Below are positions 18,727 through 27,354 of a stretch of DNA of 64,000 nucleotides, in pieces (position 1 is the first letter of the stretch; the number at the start of each line of letters is the position of its first letter). Both the position numbers and the translations under genes were made by a program. The notes beneath the pieces are model-generated. The model was not told where the DNA came from and did no database searches. It was given only the letters and a program-made list of their open reading frames with translations. The stretch comes from Subtercola lobariae (lineage in GTDB: Bacteria; Actinomycetota; Actinomycetes; Actinomycetales; Microbacteriaceae), in assembly GCF_014640255.1 (NCBI RefSeq), contig NZ_BMGP01000002.1, positions 62,001-126,000 of the forward strand, given 5' to 3'.

Positions 18727-19725
18727 TTACGAACCATCACGATCTGACGCTGCGTCAGCGGGTACGCGCACGAGCAGCGCCCCGGGCTCGATCCAGGCGT
18801 TGAACGCGGTCGCTTTCCCGAATCCGTCGCCGTCAAGCTCGATCTCCTCAGGTCGGGAGAGGCGTGCGACGAATTTTTTGCCGGTGCGGTAGTGCAGGTC
18901 GTGGTCGTTCTTCTGCTCCCCCGCCAGTGCTTGGCCGGTTTTGGTGCGCCTGACGATTCCGTTCAGCCAGGCGACTTTCGCCCAGACCCGGATCCAGCCG
19001 AGCACTCCCCCGGGCCGCAGCAGCAGCAGATCGAACAGCCCATCGTCAACGACCGCGTCAGGCATCAGCAAGATGTTGGCGGGCAGCGACCCGCAGTTAC
19101 CGAGGATCACCGTGTGCACGGTCGCACGTTTAGCTGGTTCGTCGTCGAGCGTGAAGCGCAGGTGCAGCTCGTTCGGGTCGCGGAGAGATTTGCTGATCGC
19201 GCCGACATAAGCTGCGATACCTGCCTTGGCTTTAAGGTCGTCGTTGGTGTTAGCAATCATTTTCGCATCGATACCCATGCCGGCCATCACGACGAACACG
19301 TGCCGATCGCGGGACGTGTCGGCCCGTTCGATATCGATGACGCCCAAGTCGATAGGCCGGTCAACGCCGGTGAACGCGGCCAGCACAGATCCGGGTACGT
19401 CGTTGAGGGTCAGTTTCAGATTTCGGGCGAGCAGGTTGCCGGTGCCCGATGGCAGCAGCGCCAGTGGGATGCTGCTGGCACGAAGCGCTTCGGCGACGGC
19501 GCGCACAGTGCCGTCGCCGCCGGCTGCGATCACCAGATCGACACCGAGTTCGATGGCCTGTTTCGTGACGCCCTGACCGACGTCTTCGACGGATGTCTCA
19601 AGCCATACCGAATCGCCCCAGCCCGCCTCCTGAGCGGCGGTGGAGACGGCGTCACGAAGCGCGTCGAGGTCGACTTTGATGGGGTTGTAAATCACTGCGG
19701 CGGTCTTCACGGAAGGCTCGGTCAT
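18727..19725 (-). CDS. Diacylglycerol kinase-family lipid kinase
   Basis: 332 residues from ATG 19725, DAGK/sphingosine-kinase/YegS fold. The ATP site is GGDGT at residues 69-73, followed by LPSGTGNLLARN at about 91-102. The second domain has GMGIDAKMI and LLLLRPGGVLGWI. Enzymes of this family phosphorylate diacylglycerol or related lipids at the membrane. The frame is open up to 19791, but those 22 extra residues are Cys-rich and unlike the family. A truncated PPK2 piece lies beyond its start on the other strand. Confidence 0.88.
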   Translation of the reverse strand: MTEPSVKTAAVIYNPIKVDLDALRDAVSTAAQEAGWGDSVWLETSVEDVGQGVTKQAIELGVDLVIAAGGDGTVRAVAEALRASSIPLALLPSGTGNLLARNLKLTLNDVPGSVLAAFTGVDRPIDLGVIDIERADTSRDRHVFVVMAGMGIDAKMIANTNDDLKAKAGIAAYVGAISKSLRDPNELHLRFTLDDEPAKRATVHTVILGNCGSLPANILLMPDAVVDDGLFDLLLLRPGGVLGWIRVWAKVAWLNGIVRRTKTGQALAGEQKNDHDLHYRTGKKFVARLSRPEEIELDGDGFGKATAFNAWIEPGALLVRVPADAASDRDGS

Positions 19726-19832
19726 CCGCCCACCATACGGGTGACCAGCCCCCTGGCACGATGATTGGTGACAGGGTTGACAGCACTGCACATGACAACC
19801 CTCGGCACAACAACCACTACCCCCACTTCCAG

Positions 19833-19904
19833 CTGGTCAGAATGCAGCAGTGGGTCATCGAGACCGGCGCTCGGGTCGTCGTCTTTTTCGAGGGCCGCGA
19901 TGCC
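19833..19904 (+). pseudogene. Truncated polyphosphate kinase 2 (PPK2) fragment
   Basis: In the plus-strand frame, residues read LVRMQQWVIETGARVVVFFEGRDA, which is the very well conserved segment leading into the Walker A of PPK2 enzymes (normally followed by AGKGG). Here the frame runs on as DRYDRPALIQ with no P-loop, and the rest of the roughly 250-residue kinase domain is absent. The upstream part (DNPRHNNHYPHFQ) also lacks PPK2-like sequence. I read it as a leftover from deletion or recombination. A short stretch; assignment is from family knowledge only. Confidence 0.6.
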
Positions 19905-19930
19905 GACCGCTATGACCGGCCTGCCCTAAT

Positions 19931-20428
19931 TCAGCGGCTGTCTTTCTTGGCTTGGCGAGCGGCGCCTTGGGACCGGCTGGAGGCGTCGCGCTTCGTCCCG
20001 CCCGTCGTTTTCTGATGTGACCGCTTCCGACCGGAGCTTCCGGCAGACGGGCTTTTGATTTTTGCCGATTCTGGTCCTGTCGTGCGCCCAGCACGAGCCC
20101 GCGCCAGTCGCTCGTCTTTGAGCGTCTCGGCAGCCTCGTGAGCGACCCGGGCTAGCTCGGCGCTGACAATGGAGAGCGCCTCTTCGAACACGTAGGCTCT
20201 CGCACGTGCCTTCTTCGACTTGCTCGCGGCAATTCCCCGGTTGCCAGCGATTTTTACTTCGCCGGCCGCTTTGCGCCGATAGTTCGTGGTGTGTTTGTTG
20301 CGCGCTCGGCGTATCCGCTTGTGCAAGGCGAGGAGGCCATCTTCATCAAGAAGTGCTAGTCGCTCAGACTCCAGTTCGCGAATCAAGTTCAGTTCGTCGT
20401 GCTTCAACACCCATAAGTACTGCTCCAT
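19931..20428 (-). CDS. Conserved basic hypothetical protein
   Basis: 165 residues from ATG 20428 (MEQYLWVLKHDELN), no family recognised. The first 110 residues are helical and charged (LIRELESERLALLDEDGLLALHKRIRRARNKHTTNYRRK, a helix ending EALSIVSAELARVAHEAAETL); the last 55 are Lys/Arg/Ser/Gly-rich and probably disordered. The size and composition suggest a nucleic-acid-binding protein, but nothing shows it directly. It starts about 80 bp downstream of the cation transporter gene in the same direction. Confidence 0.6.
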   Translation of the reverse strand: MEQYLWVLKHDELNLIRELESERLALLDEDGLLALHKRIRRARNKHTTNYRRKAAGEVKIAGNRGIAASKSKKARARAYVFEEALSIVSAELARVAHEAAETLKDERLARARAGRTTGPESAKIKSPSAGSSGRKRSHQKTTGGTKRDASSRSQGAARQAKKDSR

Positions 20429-20506
20429 CTGGCGATGCTCCCACAATCCGCGCCAAAGGAAAAGGGCACGCCGTTGAAGAGTCGAAAAAGGGGGAGCACA
20501 TGTGTG

Positions 20507-21448
20507 TCAGATGAGGTCTGGATCGGCGGTGAGGGCGACATATGCCCAGACATCGAAGCCCAAAGGCTCTAGTGCTGCGATGATTGCGCGCCGCACCCGA
20601 TCTTCGCCGCTGACATCCCAGTCCGAGCCCCGCACGATGAAATCGACCTCGACATAGAGCTTTCGGCCGACCTTTCCTGATCGGATCGTCGGTTGCGGCA
20701 AACCGTAGGTGTCTTGAACTGACGCGACCGCAACGTGTATGGCGCTTGAAAGCTCGAGAGAAGGAGCACCCTCCAGAAGCTCATTCATGCCAGATCTGAT
20801 CAGCCGAATGGGCACGAGCACGAGCATCGCGCAAGCGACGAGCACGAGCACGGGATCGACGAAACGCACGACACCATCAAGCCCCGCACCTGCAAGGCTG
20901 ACCGCAACAACTGCGCCCAGTAGCATCATCGCACTGAGCACAGCGCCAGCACGCCATTGCGATTGCTCGGCAGAGACGAGATCCGAGCCAGACCGCTGCG
21001 CCCGTAGCCACCACGATGTCAAAAAGCCAACACCAGCGGTGACCGCTCCATATACGGCGATCGCCCCAGGGTTAACTGCGTCGCCGCCAGCCCGGATGAG
21101 CACAACCGCATCCCCTGCTGCATAGAGGAGCGTGCCTGCGATGGCGATTCCTTGGATCAATACCACTAAGGGGGTTAGCGCATCTCGCCCGAACGGAAAT
21201 CGCCGGGAAGGACCCGACGTAGACAGCGAAGATGCCCGCAGAGAGATCCACGAAAGTATCAGGCCAATACTCATGTACGTGCCGTCGAACACGATGATAC
21301 GTGTGCCGCTCAGGATTCCGAAAGTCAGGGCTCCGGCAGACAGGATCGTCGACACCGAAATCGATACGAGGAGGAGGCGACGCTCGGCCCGCGCCTGCAC
21401 ACTACGTGAATACACCGCCGCCACCTCCGAACCTCCAAATCGTGCCAA
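20507..21448 (-). CDS. Cation diffusion facilitator-like membrane protein
   Basis: 313 residues. Six membrane helices followed by a C-terminal domain of about 95 residues with QPTIRSGKVGRKLYVEVDFIVRG, in the order of cation diffusion facilitator transporters, which exchange divalent metals for protons. The metal-site motifs are not canonical: helix 2 reads FDGTYMSIG where HxxxD is usual, and helix 5 reads SAEQSQWRAG where HxxxD is usual. It may carry a different ion or have lost transport. Complete; ATG 21448 chosen. Confidence 0.65.
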   Translation of the reverse strand: MARFGGSEVAAVYSRSVQARAERRLLLVSISVSTILSAGALTFGILSGTRIIVFDGTYMSIGLILSWISLRASSLSTSGPSRRFPFGRDALTPLVVLIQGIAIAGTLLYAAGDAVVLIRAGGDAVNPGAIAVYGAVTAGVGFLTSWWLRAQRSGSDLVSAEQSQWRAGAVLSAMMLLGAVVAVSLAGAGLDGVVRFVDPVLVLVACAMLVLVPIRLIRSGMNELLEGAPSLELSSAIHVAVASVQDTYGLPQPTIRSGKVGRKLYVEVDFIVRGSDWDVSGEDRVRRAIIAALEPLGFDVWAYVALTADPDLI

Positions 21449-21623
21449 GCGACCCCTGAAAGCTCTGGCGCTTCAGAAGTAAGATGGCTCGTCGTGGCGC
21501 TCGATGCGCCTCTTGATCTGTCTAACACGGTCCCGGCCGGAATAGTCAGCGCTTTCGTCATCGCGCTAGCTCCCTCTGCGATTGTCGGCAAGGATCTGTT
21601 GATCGGCCCAACGACTCGATCAG

Positions 21624-22577
21624 CTAATCAGCGAGTCGAGGCAACAGCATTTGCGCGTTTCCCCATCCGATAGCGGCTCGCGCCTGGTCAGAGAGATAGG
21701 CGTCAGATTGGATCGCTTGCGCGGCCTCAGCGGAGAATCCGGCAGCGTAGGGGCGGTCGCTGCCGAACACGAGCTGTGACAACCCGACGACTTCGGTGGC
21801 GAGCCGAATCACCGGTTGCTGATAGGCGAGCGCTGTATCGAAGAAGAGACGTCGGAACTGTTCCCGCGCGGTTCTGCGGAGTTCGGCGCCATGGACGATG
21901 TTCAGGGAATCGAGCAGATCAAACCGTTGAGCGATGAACGGGATGGTGCCCCCGGCGTGCGAGAAAACATAGCGCACCGAAGGGGTGCGCGCGAAAGTGT
22001 TGGAATAGTGCAGCCGGGCTATCGCGCGGGTCGTGTCTGCAACATAGTCGATGACGAAGTCAGGAAGGCCGAGCGAGTGCGCCGCAGCGTCTGGCGATTC
22101 GCTGGGATGCACGAACACAACCGTGGCACGGCGTTCGAGCGCCTCAAAGACCGCGTCGAAAACAGGATCACCGAGATAGGAGCCGACGTAATTAGTAGAC
22201 AACATGATCCCGTCAAGGCCCAGGTCGTCGAAGACTCGATCGATTTCTTCAATGCTTTCTCTCACCAGCGGCAAGGGCAGCACACCGAAGCCGCCAAATC
22301 GATCTGGCCGCTCGCGAACAAGCTCGGCGATGAAATCATTGCAGCGCCGCGCGAGCAGGTAGGCGTCCGAGTCGTCACCGAAGTGCACACTCAGCCCGGT
22401 TGAGGCGACCGCGAACCCGATGGTATTAGCGTCCATGAATGACAGCATCTCGGCCCGGTTCCACGAGGGCATCTGCATCCCCGACACTCCACCACTGGCA
22501 GCCCAACTGCCATGTGCTTCCGCAAGCGCCGGTGGGATGACATGGTGATGCAGATCGATAAGTCCTTCACGCCTCAC
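21624..22577 (-). CDS. Amidohydrolase family protein, ACMSD-like (second copy)
   Basis: 317 residues, amidohydrolase_2 family. Metal-site HxH lies in LIDLHHHVIPP near the N-terminus, with VFVHPSES, VFSHAGG and FGSDRPYA as the further conserved blocks. It is a diverged paralogue of the enzyme at 3851-4765 with the same layout and TLLLP-like (VLPLPLV) and MLSTN blocks. It has no obvious pathway partners here: the neighbours are the cation-diffusion-like gene and cardiolipin synthase. Likely decarboxylase or hydrolase of a carboxylated semialdehyde or aromatic acid; the substrate is unknown. Confidence 0.82.
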   Translation of the reverse strand: MRREGLIDLHHHVIPPALAEAHGSWAASGGVSGMQMPSWNRAEMLSFMDANTIGFAVASTGLSVHFGDDSDAYLLARRCNDFIAELVRERPDRFGGFGVLPLPLVRESIEEIDRVFDDLGLDGIMLSTNYVGSYLGDPVFDAVFEALERRATVVFVHPSESPDAAAHSLGLPDFVIDYVADTTRAIARLHYSNTFARTPSVRYVFSHAGGTIPFIAQRFDLLDSLNIVHGAELRRTAREQFRRLFFDTALAYQQPVIRLATEVVGLSQLVFGSDRPYAAGFSAEAAQAIQSDAYLSDQARAAIGWGNAQMLLPRLAD

Positions 22578-22631
22578 GGGGGCTCCTCACGAATAGTTCT
22601 GCTCACTCATCCATACACCGCTTCGTGCAGA

Positions 22632-22658
22632 AGCGCTAGCGCGGTTAACGCTGGCGCT
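22632..22658 (-). terminator. Hairpin downstream of cardiolipin synthase
   Basis: AGCGCTAGCG (22632-22641) and CGCTGGCGCT (22649-22658) form a 10-bp stem with one mismatch and a 7-nt loop, 45 bp beyond the cls stop and before the second amidohydrolase start. There is no clear T-run, so it is only a weak terminator candidate. Confidence 0.35.
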
Positions 22659-22702
22659 ATTTCCTCGCTGCCACGTTGAGACGTCATACGCCGTTCACGG
22701 TG

Positions 22703-24166
22703 TCATTGCAGTGAGGAGGTGAGCCGGGCGAGGTTGTCGACGATTTTCTGACCGGAGGGGCGTTTCAGCCAGTTATCGAGCGTGAGTTGGTCGCTGACGG
22801 CGCGGTAATCGTCTTCAACGGCACGCATCCGGTCAACGAACGAGCGACCGTGTACGAGCACCGAGACTTCCATGTTGAGGCTGAACGAGCGAATGTCCAT
22901 GTTCGACGACCCGACAACGGCCACGTCGTTGTCGATCGTGAAGTGTTTCGCGTGCAGCACAGTCGGCGCCTGGTAGAGCCAGATCTTCACCCCGGCCCGC
23001 AGAAGCGCCTCGTAGTAAGAGCGCTGGGCGTGATACACGAGCGTCTGGTCGCCGATGGCCGACACGAACAGCTCCACATCGACTCCGCGGGAGGCGGCGG
23101 TCACGATGGCGAGTAGCGTCGATTCTTCGGGCACGAAGTACGGGCTGGTGATACTGACTCTCTTCTGCGCACTCTGGATCATCAGCACGAACAACTTCAG
23201 ATTGTTGTCGTTCTCGAAGCTCGGCCCGCTCGGCAGCACCTGCATGTCGGCGAGATCGTGTGCGACATCGGGGCTCAGGATGACCGGGCTCGTGTCGAGC
23301 GGCAGCAACTCCTCGCTCTCGCTGTACCAGTCGGCCACGAACACCGCATCGAGTTCACGTACGACCGGGCCATCGACGCGCATCATCAGCTCGTGCCAGT
23401 GCAGGCCGCGGGCGATGTTCTTTTTCTTCAGGTACGACGAGTCGATGAGGTTCTGTGACCCGGTAAACCCGGCCACACCATCGACAACAACCAACTTGCG
23501 GTGGTTGCGCAGGTCGGGCCGCTGCCACTGCCCGCGCAACGGCCGAAGCGGCAGCATCGGCAGCCACGACGCTCCCATCGAAGCGAGTTCCGCGATGGTC
23601 TCGCGGCGATTCGGGTACAGGTAACCCGACACGTGGTCGGAGAGCACCCGCACGGTCACGCCCCTGGCGCACGCGCGTCGCAGGGCGTCGAAGAACGGCC
23701 GTGTAGTGTCGTCGAGCACGAGGATGAAGAACTGTACGTGCACGTACGACACGGCCTCGTCGATAGTCTCGATCATCCGGTCGATCGAGCCTGAGTAGGT
23801 GGGCAGCAGCTCGGCCCGGTTGCCGCCGACCATCGGCAGGGCACCTAGGTTGAGGTTCAGGGTTGCGGCGGAGGCAAGCCACGACGGCCACTGCGACCGG
23901 TGACTGACCTCTGACAGACCAGGAGTGCGCGCAAGCATCAGTTCGTTCACCTCGACCTGTTTCTCGCGCCGGGCCCGCGGCAGCCGCCCAACCCCGATCA
24001 GCAGAAAGACGAGAGCGCCGATGAACGGGATGAACACAATCGCCAACACCCACGCGATCGCAGACGACGGCCGACGATTCGCCGAGATGAGCACCGCGAA
24101 CACGAAACAGACGACCACATGCACCGCGAGAACAATGAGGGTGGTGTCTTCGACATCGATTCGCAC
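22703..24166 (-). CDS. cls: Cardiolipin synthase, phospholipase D family
   Basis: 487 residues: two N-terminal membrane helices (about 10-62) followed by two PLD catalytic domains. Both HKD motifs are intact: HRKLVVVD at 222-229 and HAKHFTID at 405-412. The enzyme condenses two phosphatidylglycerol molecules to cardiolipin plus glycerol at the membrane. Length and motif spacing match bacterial ClsA. It lies 80 bp downstream of the pepA gene in the same direction; an operon link is not certain. Confidence 0.88.
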   Translation of the reverse strand: MRIDVEDTTLIVLAVHVVVCFVFAVLISANRRPSSAIAWVLAIVFIPFIGALVFLLIGVGRLPRARREKQVEVNELMLARTPGLSEVSHRSQWPSWLASAATLNLNLGALPMVGGNRAELLPTYSGSIDRMIETIDEAVSYVHVQFFILVLDDTTRPFFDALRRACARGVTVRVLSDHVSGYLYPNRRETIAELASMGASWLPMLPLRPLRGQWQRPDLRNHRKLVVVDGVAGFTGSQNLIDSSYLKKKNIARGLHWHELMMRVDGPVVRELDAVFVADWYSESEELLPLDTSPVILSPDVAHDLADMQVLPSGPSFENDNNLKLFVLMIQSAQKRVSITSPYFVPEESTLLAIVTAASRGVDVELFVSAIGDQTLVYHAQRSYYEALLRAGVKIWLYQAPTVLHAKHFTIDNDVAVVGSSNMDIRSFSLNMEVSVLVHGRSFVDRMRAVEDDYRAVSDQLTLDNWLKRPSGQKIVDNLARLTSSLQ

Positions 24167-24246
24167 GAGTGGTTACCGTGTGTTCTGCGCCGGCACGACG
24201 ACTTTCTTCGTGATCGGCAGCACCAATGCGGCCGGGGCAGACGAAC

Positions 24247-25779
24247 TCATGCGCGAGGCTTCGCTGGGGCGAAATCGAGCGCGAGCTCGATCAGAAGGCG
24301 GGCGCCGAACCCCGTGGCGCCTTGGCTGCGCCAGGAATCGTCTTTTTCGGCTTGCATGGTTCCAGCGATATCGAGGTGCGCCCACGGGATGCCGGCGACG
24401 AAGTCGTTCAGAAACAGTGCCGCGGTCGTTGCGCCGGCGTACTTTCCGCCGAGGTTGGCGATGTCAGCAACATCAGACGCGAGCTGTGGCCGGTATCGGT
24501 GCTCGAGCGGCAGCTGCCAGATGGATTCATCGGTTTCTTCCGACGCTCGGGTGAGCTGCTGCACTAGCGGTTGGTCGTTACCGAACACGGCGGCTGTGTG
24601 CGTACCGAGCGCCATGAGCGCGGCGCCGGTGAGTGTGGCGATGTCAACGATCGCATCGGGATCCAGCTCTGTCGCCAGTACCAGAGCATCGGAAAGCACC
24701 AGGCGACCCTCTGCGTCGGTGTTCTTGACCTCGACTGTTGTGCCGCCGTGAATAGTCAGCACGTCACCTAGCTTCATCGCGGATCCCGAGGGCATGTTGT
24801 CGGTGCACATCAGGTAGCCGGTTACCGTGACTGGGCATTCGAGCGACGCCAGCGCTGTCATCGCACCGAGGACTGCTGCCGCGCCGGCCATGTCCATTTT
24901 CATCAGCAAATGCATGGGATCAGAGGGTTTCAGCGAGATTCCGCCGGAGTCGTACATGATGCCCTTGCCCACGAACACCAGGTGGGGGGTCGTGGGCAAG
25001 GCTGCGGCGGGTGTGTACGTGAGTTTCACCATGCGGGGTTCTTCGGTGCTGCCGGCGTTGACGCCCAGCAGCCCTCCGGTGCCGAGTTCGATGAGCTGTG
25101 CTTTGTCGAACACTTCCACCCCGAACCCCGATGCGGCTCCCAATGCGATTGCGATGTCACCGAAGTCGGTTGCGGTGAGGTGGCTGGGGGGTGTGTTTGC
25201 GAGGTCGCGGGCCACTGCGGCGGCGGCGGCGAGTGTTACGCCGCGCCTCACGCCGGCGCTGACCTGCTGAACGTGGTCGTCGGCTTCGCCTTCGGCAATG
25301 ATGGTCACCGCTTTCAGGTCGATGTGGGTGGATGTGGGTTTGAGTTCGGTGTACCTGTATCGGGCAAGCAGTACGCCTTCAGCCACGACCTGCCCGGCTT
25401 TCGCTGCCGAGAACGCGACCTCGGGCAGCACCAGAGCGACGGATGCGAAGGAGTGGGCGGCGCGCGCGAATGATGCCGCAGCGTCGCGCAGCGTCGCGGG
25501 AGTGAGCGCTTCGGCACCGATCCCCACGAGCACAAGGATTGGAGCGCCGTTCTGGGGTACGAGCAGGGTCTGCCCTGGCTTAGCTTCGAATCCCACCCTG
25601 GCAACGGCGTTCCAGTCAAGCCCTCCCTCGGGAAGAGCCGCATCGGGTGCGACAAAACGTCCCACGGCCTCCGCGCCGGCGGGCACGTCAGCACTCACCT
25701 GCACGTCGACCACGGCATCACCTGCCCGTGAAGGCAGAAACTCGAACGACGACGGAATCAATTTGTATGGTGAAGGCAT
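24247..25779 (-). CDS. pepA: Leucyl aminopeptidase, M17 family
   Basis: 510 residues, cytosolic bizinc aminopeptidase. The M17 signature NTDAEGRL is at 353-360; the catalytic Lys is in GKGIMYDSGG (about 271-280), with metal ligands K272, D277, D295-like in MKMDMAGAA, D355 and E357. It removes N-terminal residues, especially Leu, from peptides. The gene follows the SLC13 permease by 9 bp in the same direction, forming a run MFS-SLC13-pepA. This suggests the two transporters and peptidase are co-expressed, perhaps for peptide or amino-acid use; that link is an inference. Confidence 0.92.
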   Translation of the reverse strand: MPSPYKLIPSSFEFLPSRAGDAVVDVQVSADVPAGAEAVGRFVAPDAALPEGGLDWNAVARVGFEAKPGQTLLVPQNGAPILVLVGIGAEALTPATLRDAAASFARAAHSFASVALVLPEVAFSAAKAGQVVAEGVLLARYRYTELKPTSTHIDLKAVTIIAEGEADDHVQQVSAGVRRGVTLAAAAAVARDLANTPPSHLTATDFGDIAIALGAASGFGVEVFDKAQLIELGTGGLLGVNAGSTEEPRMVKLTYTPAAALPTTPHLVFVGKGIMYDSGGISLKPSDPMHLLMKMDMAGAAAVLGAMTALASLECPVTVTGYLMCTDNMPSGSAMKLGDVLTIHGGTTVEVKNTDAEGRLVLSDALVLATELDPDAIVDIATLTGAALMALGTHTAAVFGNDQPLVQQLTRASEETDESIWQLPLEHRYRPQLASDVADIANLGGKYAGATTAALFLNDFVAGIPWAHLDIAGTMQAEKDDSWRSQGATGFGARLLIELALDFAPAKPRA

Positions 25780-25788
25780 GGGGTCTCC

Positions 25789-27354
25789 TTAGAACGGCCA
25801 GAACACGGGAACAACAAAGGTCGCGACAGCGAGGAACAAAATCAGAAGGGGCAGCCCGAGCTTCCAGTAGTCGCCGAACGCGTAGGCACCTGGCCCCATC
25901 ACCATTGTGTTCGCCGGCGTGGCTACCGGGGTCAGGAATGAAGCGGCCGCTGCGACCGCGACGCCCATCAACAGGGGCAGCGGCGAGATGTGAGTCTCCG
26001 CAGCGATCGCGATCGCGATGGGGGCGACGATCAGCGCCGTCGCGAGGTTGCTGATCAGCTGCCCGAGCACCACCGTCACCAGCGCGACGCCGAGCAGCAG
26101 AACGTACGGACTGGACTGCCCCACTACGCTGACCAGCCCGTTAGCGAGAAGGTCAGCGGCACCGCTGACCTGGATGGCGGTCGACAACGGGATCATGCCT
26201 CCGACGAGCAACAGAGTCGTCCAGGAAATCGCCCGATGCGCCTGACTCACCGACAGAACACGCAGCAGCACCATCGCGCAGGCAGCGACCAGGGCTGCGA
26301 TCGCGGCCGGAACGATACCTGTCGCCAGCAGCACGACCATGCCGCCCAGCACGATGAGGGCGGGCACAGCACGGGGGCCGAGCGGCACCGCTTGGCGGCG
26401 GATGCTCTGCGGGGCATCCACAACGACCACGTTAGGGTCAGCTGTGTTCTCATCGAGCGCCGACCATGCTCCCTGTAGCAGCATCACGTCGCCGGCGGCG
26501 AGCACGGCGTCGGTCAGGTCATCACCGCTGCGTTGGATCGCGACGATCACGAGCTGCCCGCTCTCGGTCACCATTCCGGTGAAGACGCTCTCCCCGATGA
26601 ACGACGAGCGGGGCGGCACGACGACCTCAGTGAGCCCCTGCTCCCGGCTGAGCAATGTGTCGGCCGTCGACTCTGGCAACGAGTACTGAGCAGCGAGGGT
26701 CGCCGCGTGGTCGCTGAGATCTTTCGGAGCGATCTTCGCCGTGCGATTCGGCAATAGCCGCGGTCCCAACAGCACCACAATCAGGATCGTGCCGACCACC
26801 AACGGGATTCCGACCAGCCCGAACTCGAAGAACCCGATCGGGCGTCTCCCGGCGGCGACCGCGAGCTCAGAGATCAACACGTTCACCGGGGTGCCGGTGA
26901 GTACCAGCAACGAGCCTGCGTGTGCGCCGAACGCGAGAGGCATCAGCAATTGCGAGGGGGGTTGCTTGATGCGTATCGCCACCACGACGACCATCGGCAC
27001 TAAGGCGGCGACCGCCCCGTTCACGCTGATCAACGCCGTCACCACCGCCACGAGCAGCATCACGGAGACCACGATGCGGCTGCGTTTGCGGCCCGCTCTT
27101 TTCACCAGCTGCTGACCGGCCCAGGTGGTGATGCCGGTCGCATCCAGCGCCTCGCTCACCACGAACAAGGCGGCGATGAAAACGATCACCGGGTCGCCGA
27201 ACCCGGCGAGGGTCTGCTCGAAACTCAACACCCCCGTGACATACAACGCGAGGGCAACGCCGATCGCGACGATACCGACGGGCAGCTTATTCCAGACGAA
27301 CAGTACGATCGCGACCAACAGAACGACGAGAGTGATCGTGATCTGCGAATTCAC
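25789..27354 (-). CDS. SLC13/DASS-family anion permease with TrkA-C domain
   Basis: 521 residues, about 11 membrane helices, of the divalent-anion:Na+ symporter/ArsB-NhaD superfamily. A cytoplasmic insert around residues 200-300 contains a TrkA-C-like segment (VVPPRSSFIGESVFTGMVTESGQLVIVAIQ) known from regulatory ion-binding domains. Such permeases take up dicarboxylates, sulfate or other anions. The start overlaps the end of the upstream MFS gene by 4 bp, and pepA begins 9 bp downstream. Substrate unknown. Confidence 0.85.
   Translation of the reverse strand: MNSQITITLVVLLVAIVLFVWNKLPVGIVAIGVALALYVTGVLSFEQTLAGFGDPVIVFIAALFVVSEALDATGITTWAGQQLVKRAGRKRSRIVVSVMLLVAVVTALISVNGAVAALVPMVVVVAIRIKQPPSQLLMPLAFGAHAGSLLVLTGTPVNVLISELAVAAGRRPIGFFEFGLVGIPLVVGTILIVVLLGPRLLPNRTAKIAPKDLSDHAATLAAQYSLPESTADTLLSREQGLTEVVVPPRSSFIGESVFTGMVTESGQLVIVAIQRSGDDLTDAVLAAGDVMLLQGAWSALDENTADPNVVVVDAPQSIRRQAVPLGPRAVPALIVLGGMVVLLATGIVPAAIAALVAACAMVLLRVLSVSQAHRAISWTTLLLVGGMIPLSTAIQVSGAADLLANGLVSVVGQSSPYVLLLGVALVTVVLGQLISNLATALIVAPIAIAIAAETHISPLPLLMGVAVAAAASFLTPVATPANTMVMGPGAYAFGDYWKLGLPLLILFLAVATFVVPVFWPF

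Noticed and set aside
21470-21600. Gap reading ALDAPLDLSNTVPAGIV on the plus strand
   Set aside because: Short and without a start or a recognisable family; not enough for a pseudogene call.
24167-24246. Short minus-strand peptide (MSSSAPAALVLPITKK type) between pepA and cls
   Set aside because: About 25 codons, no conserved signal; cannot be told from chance.
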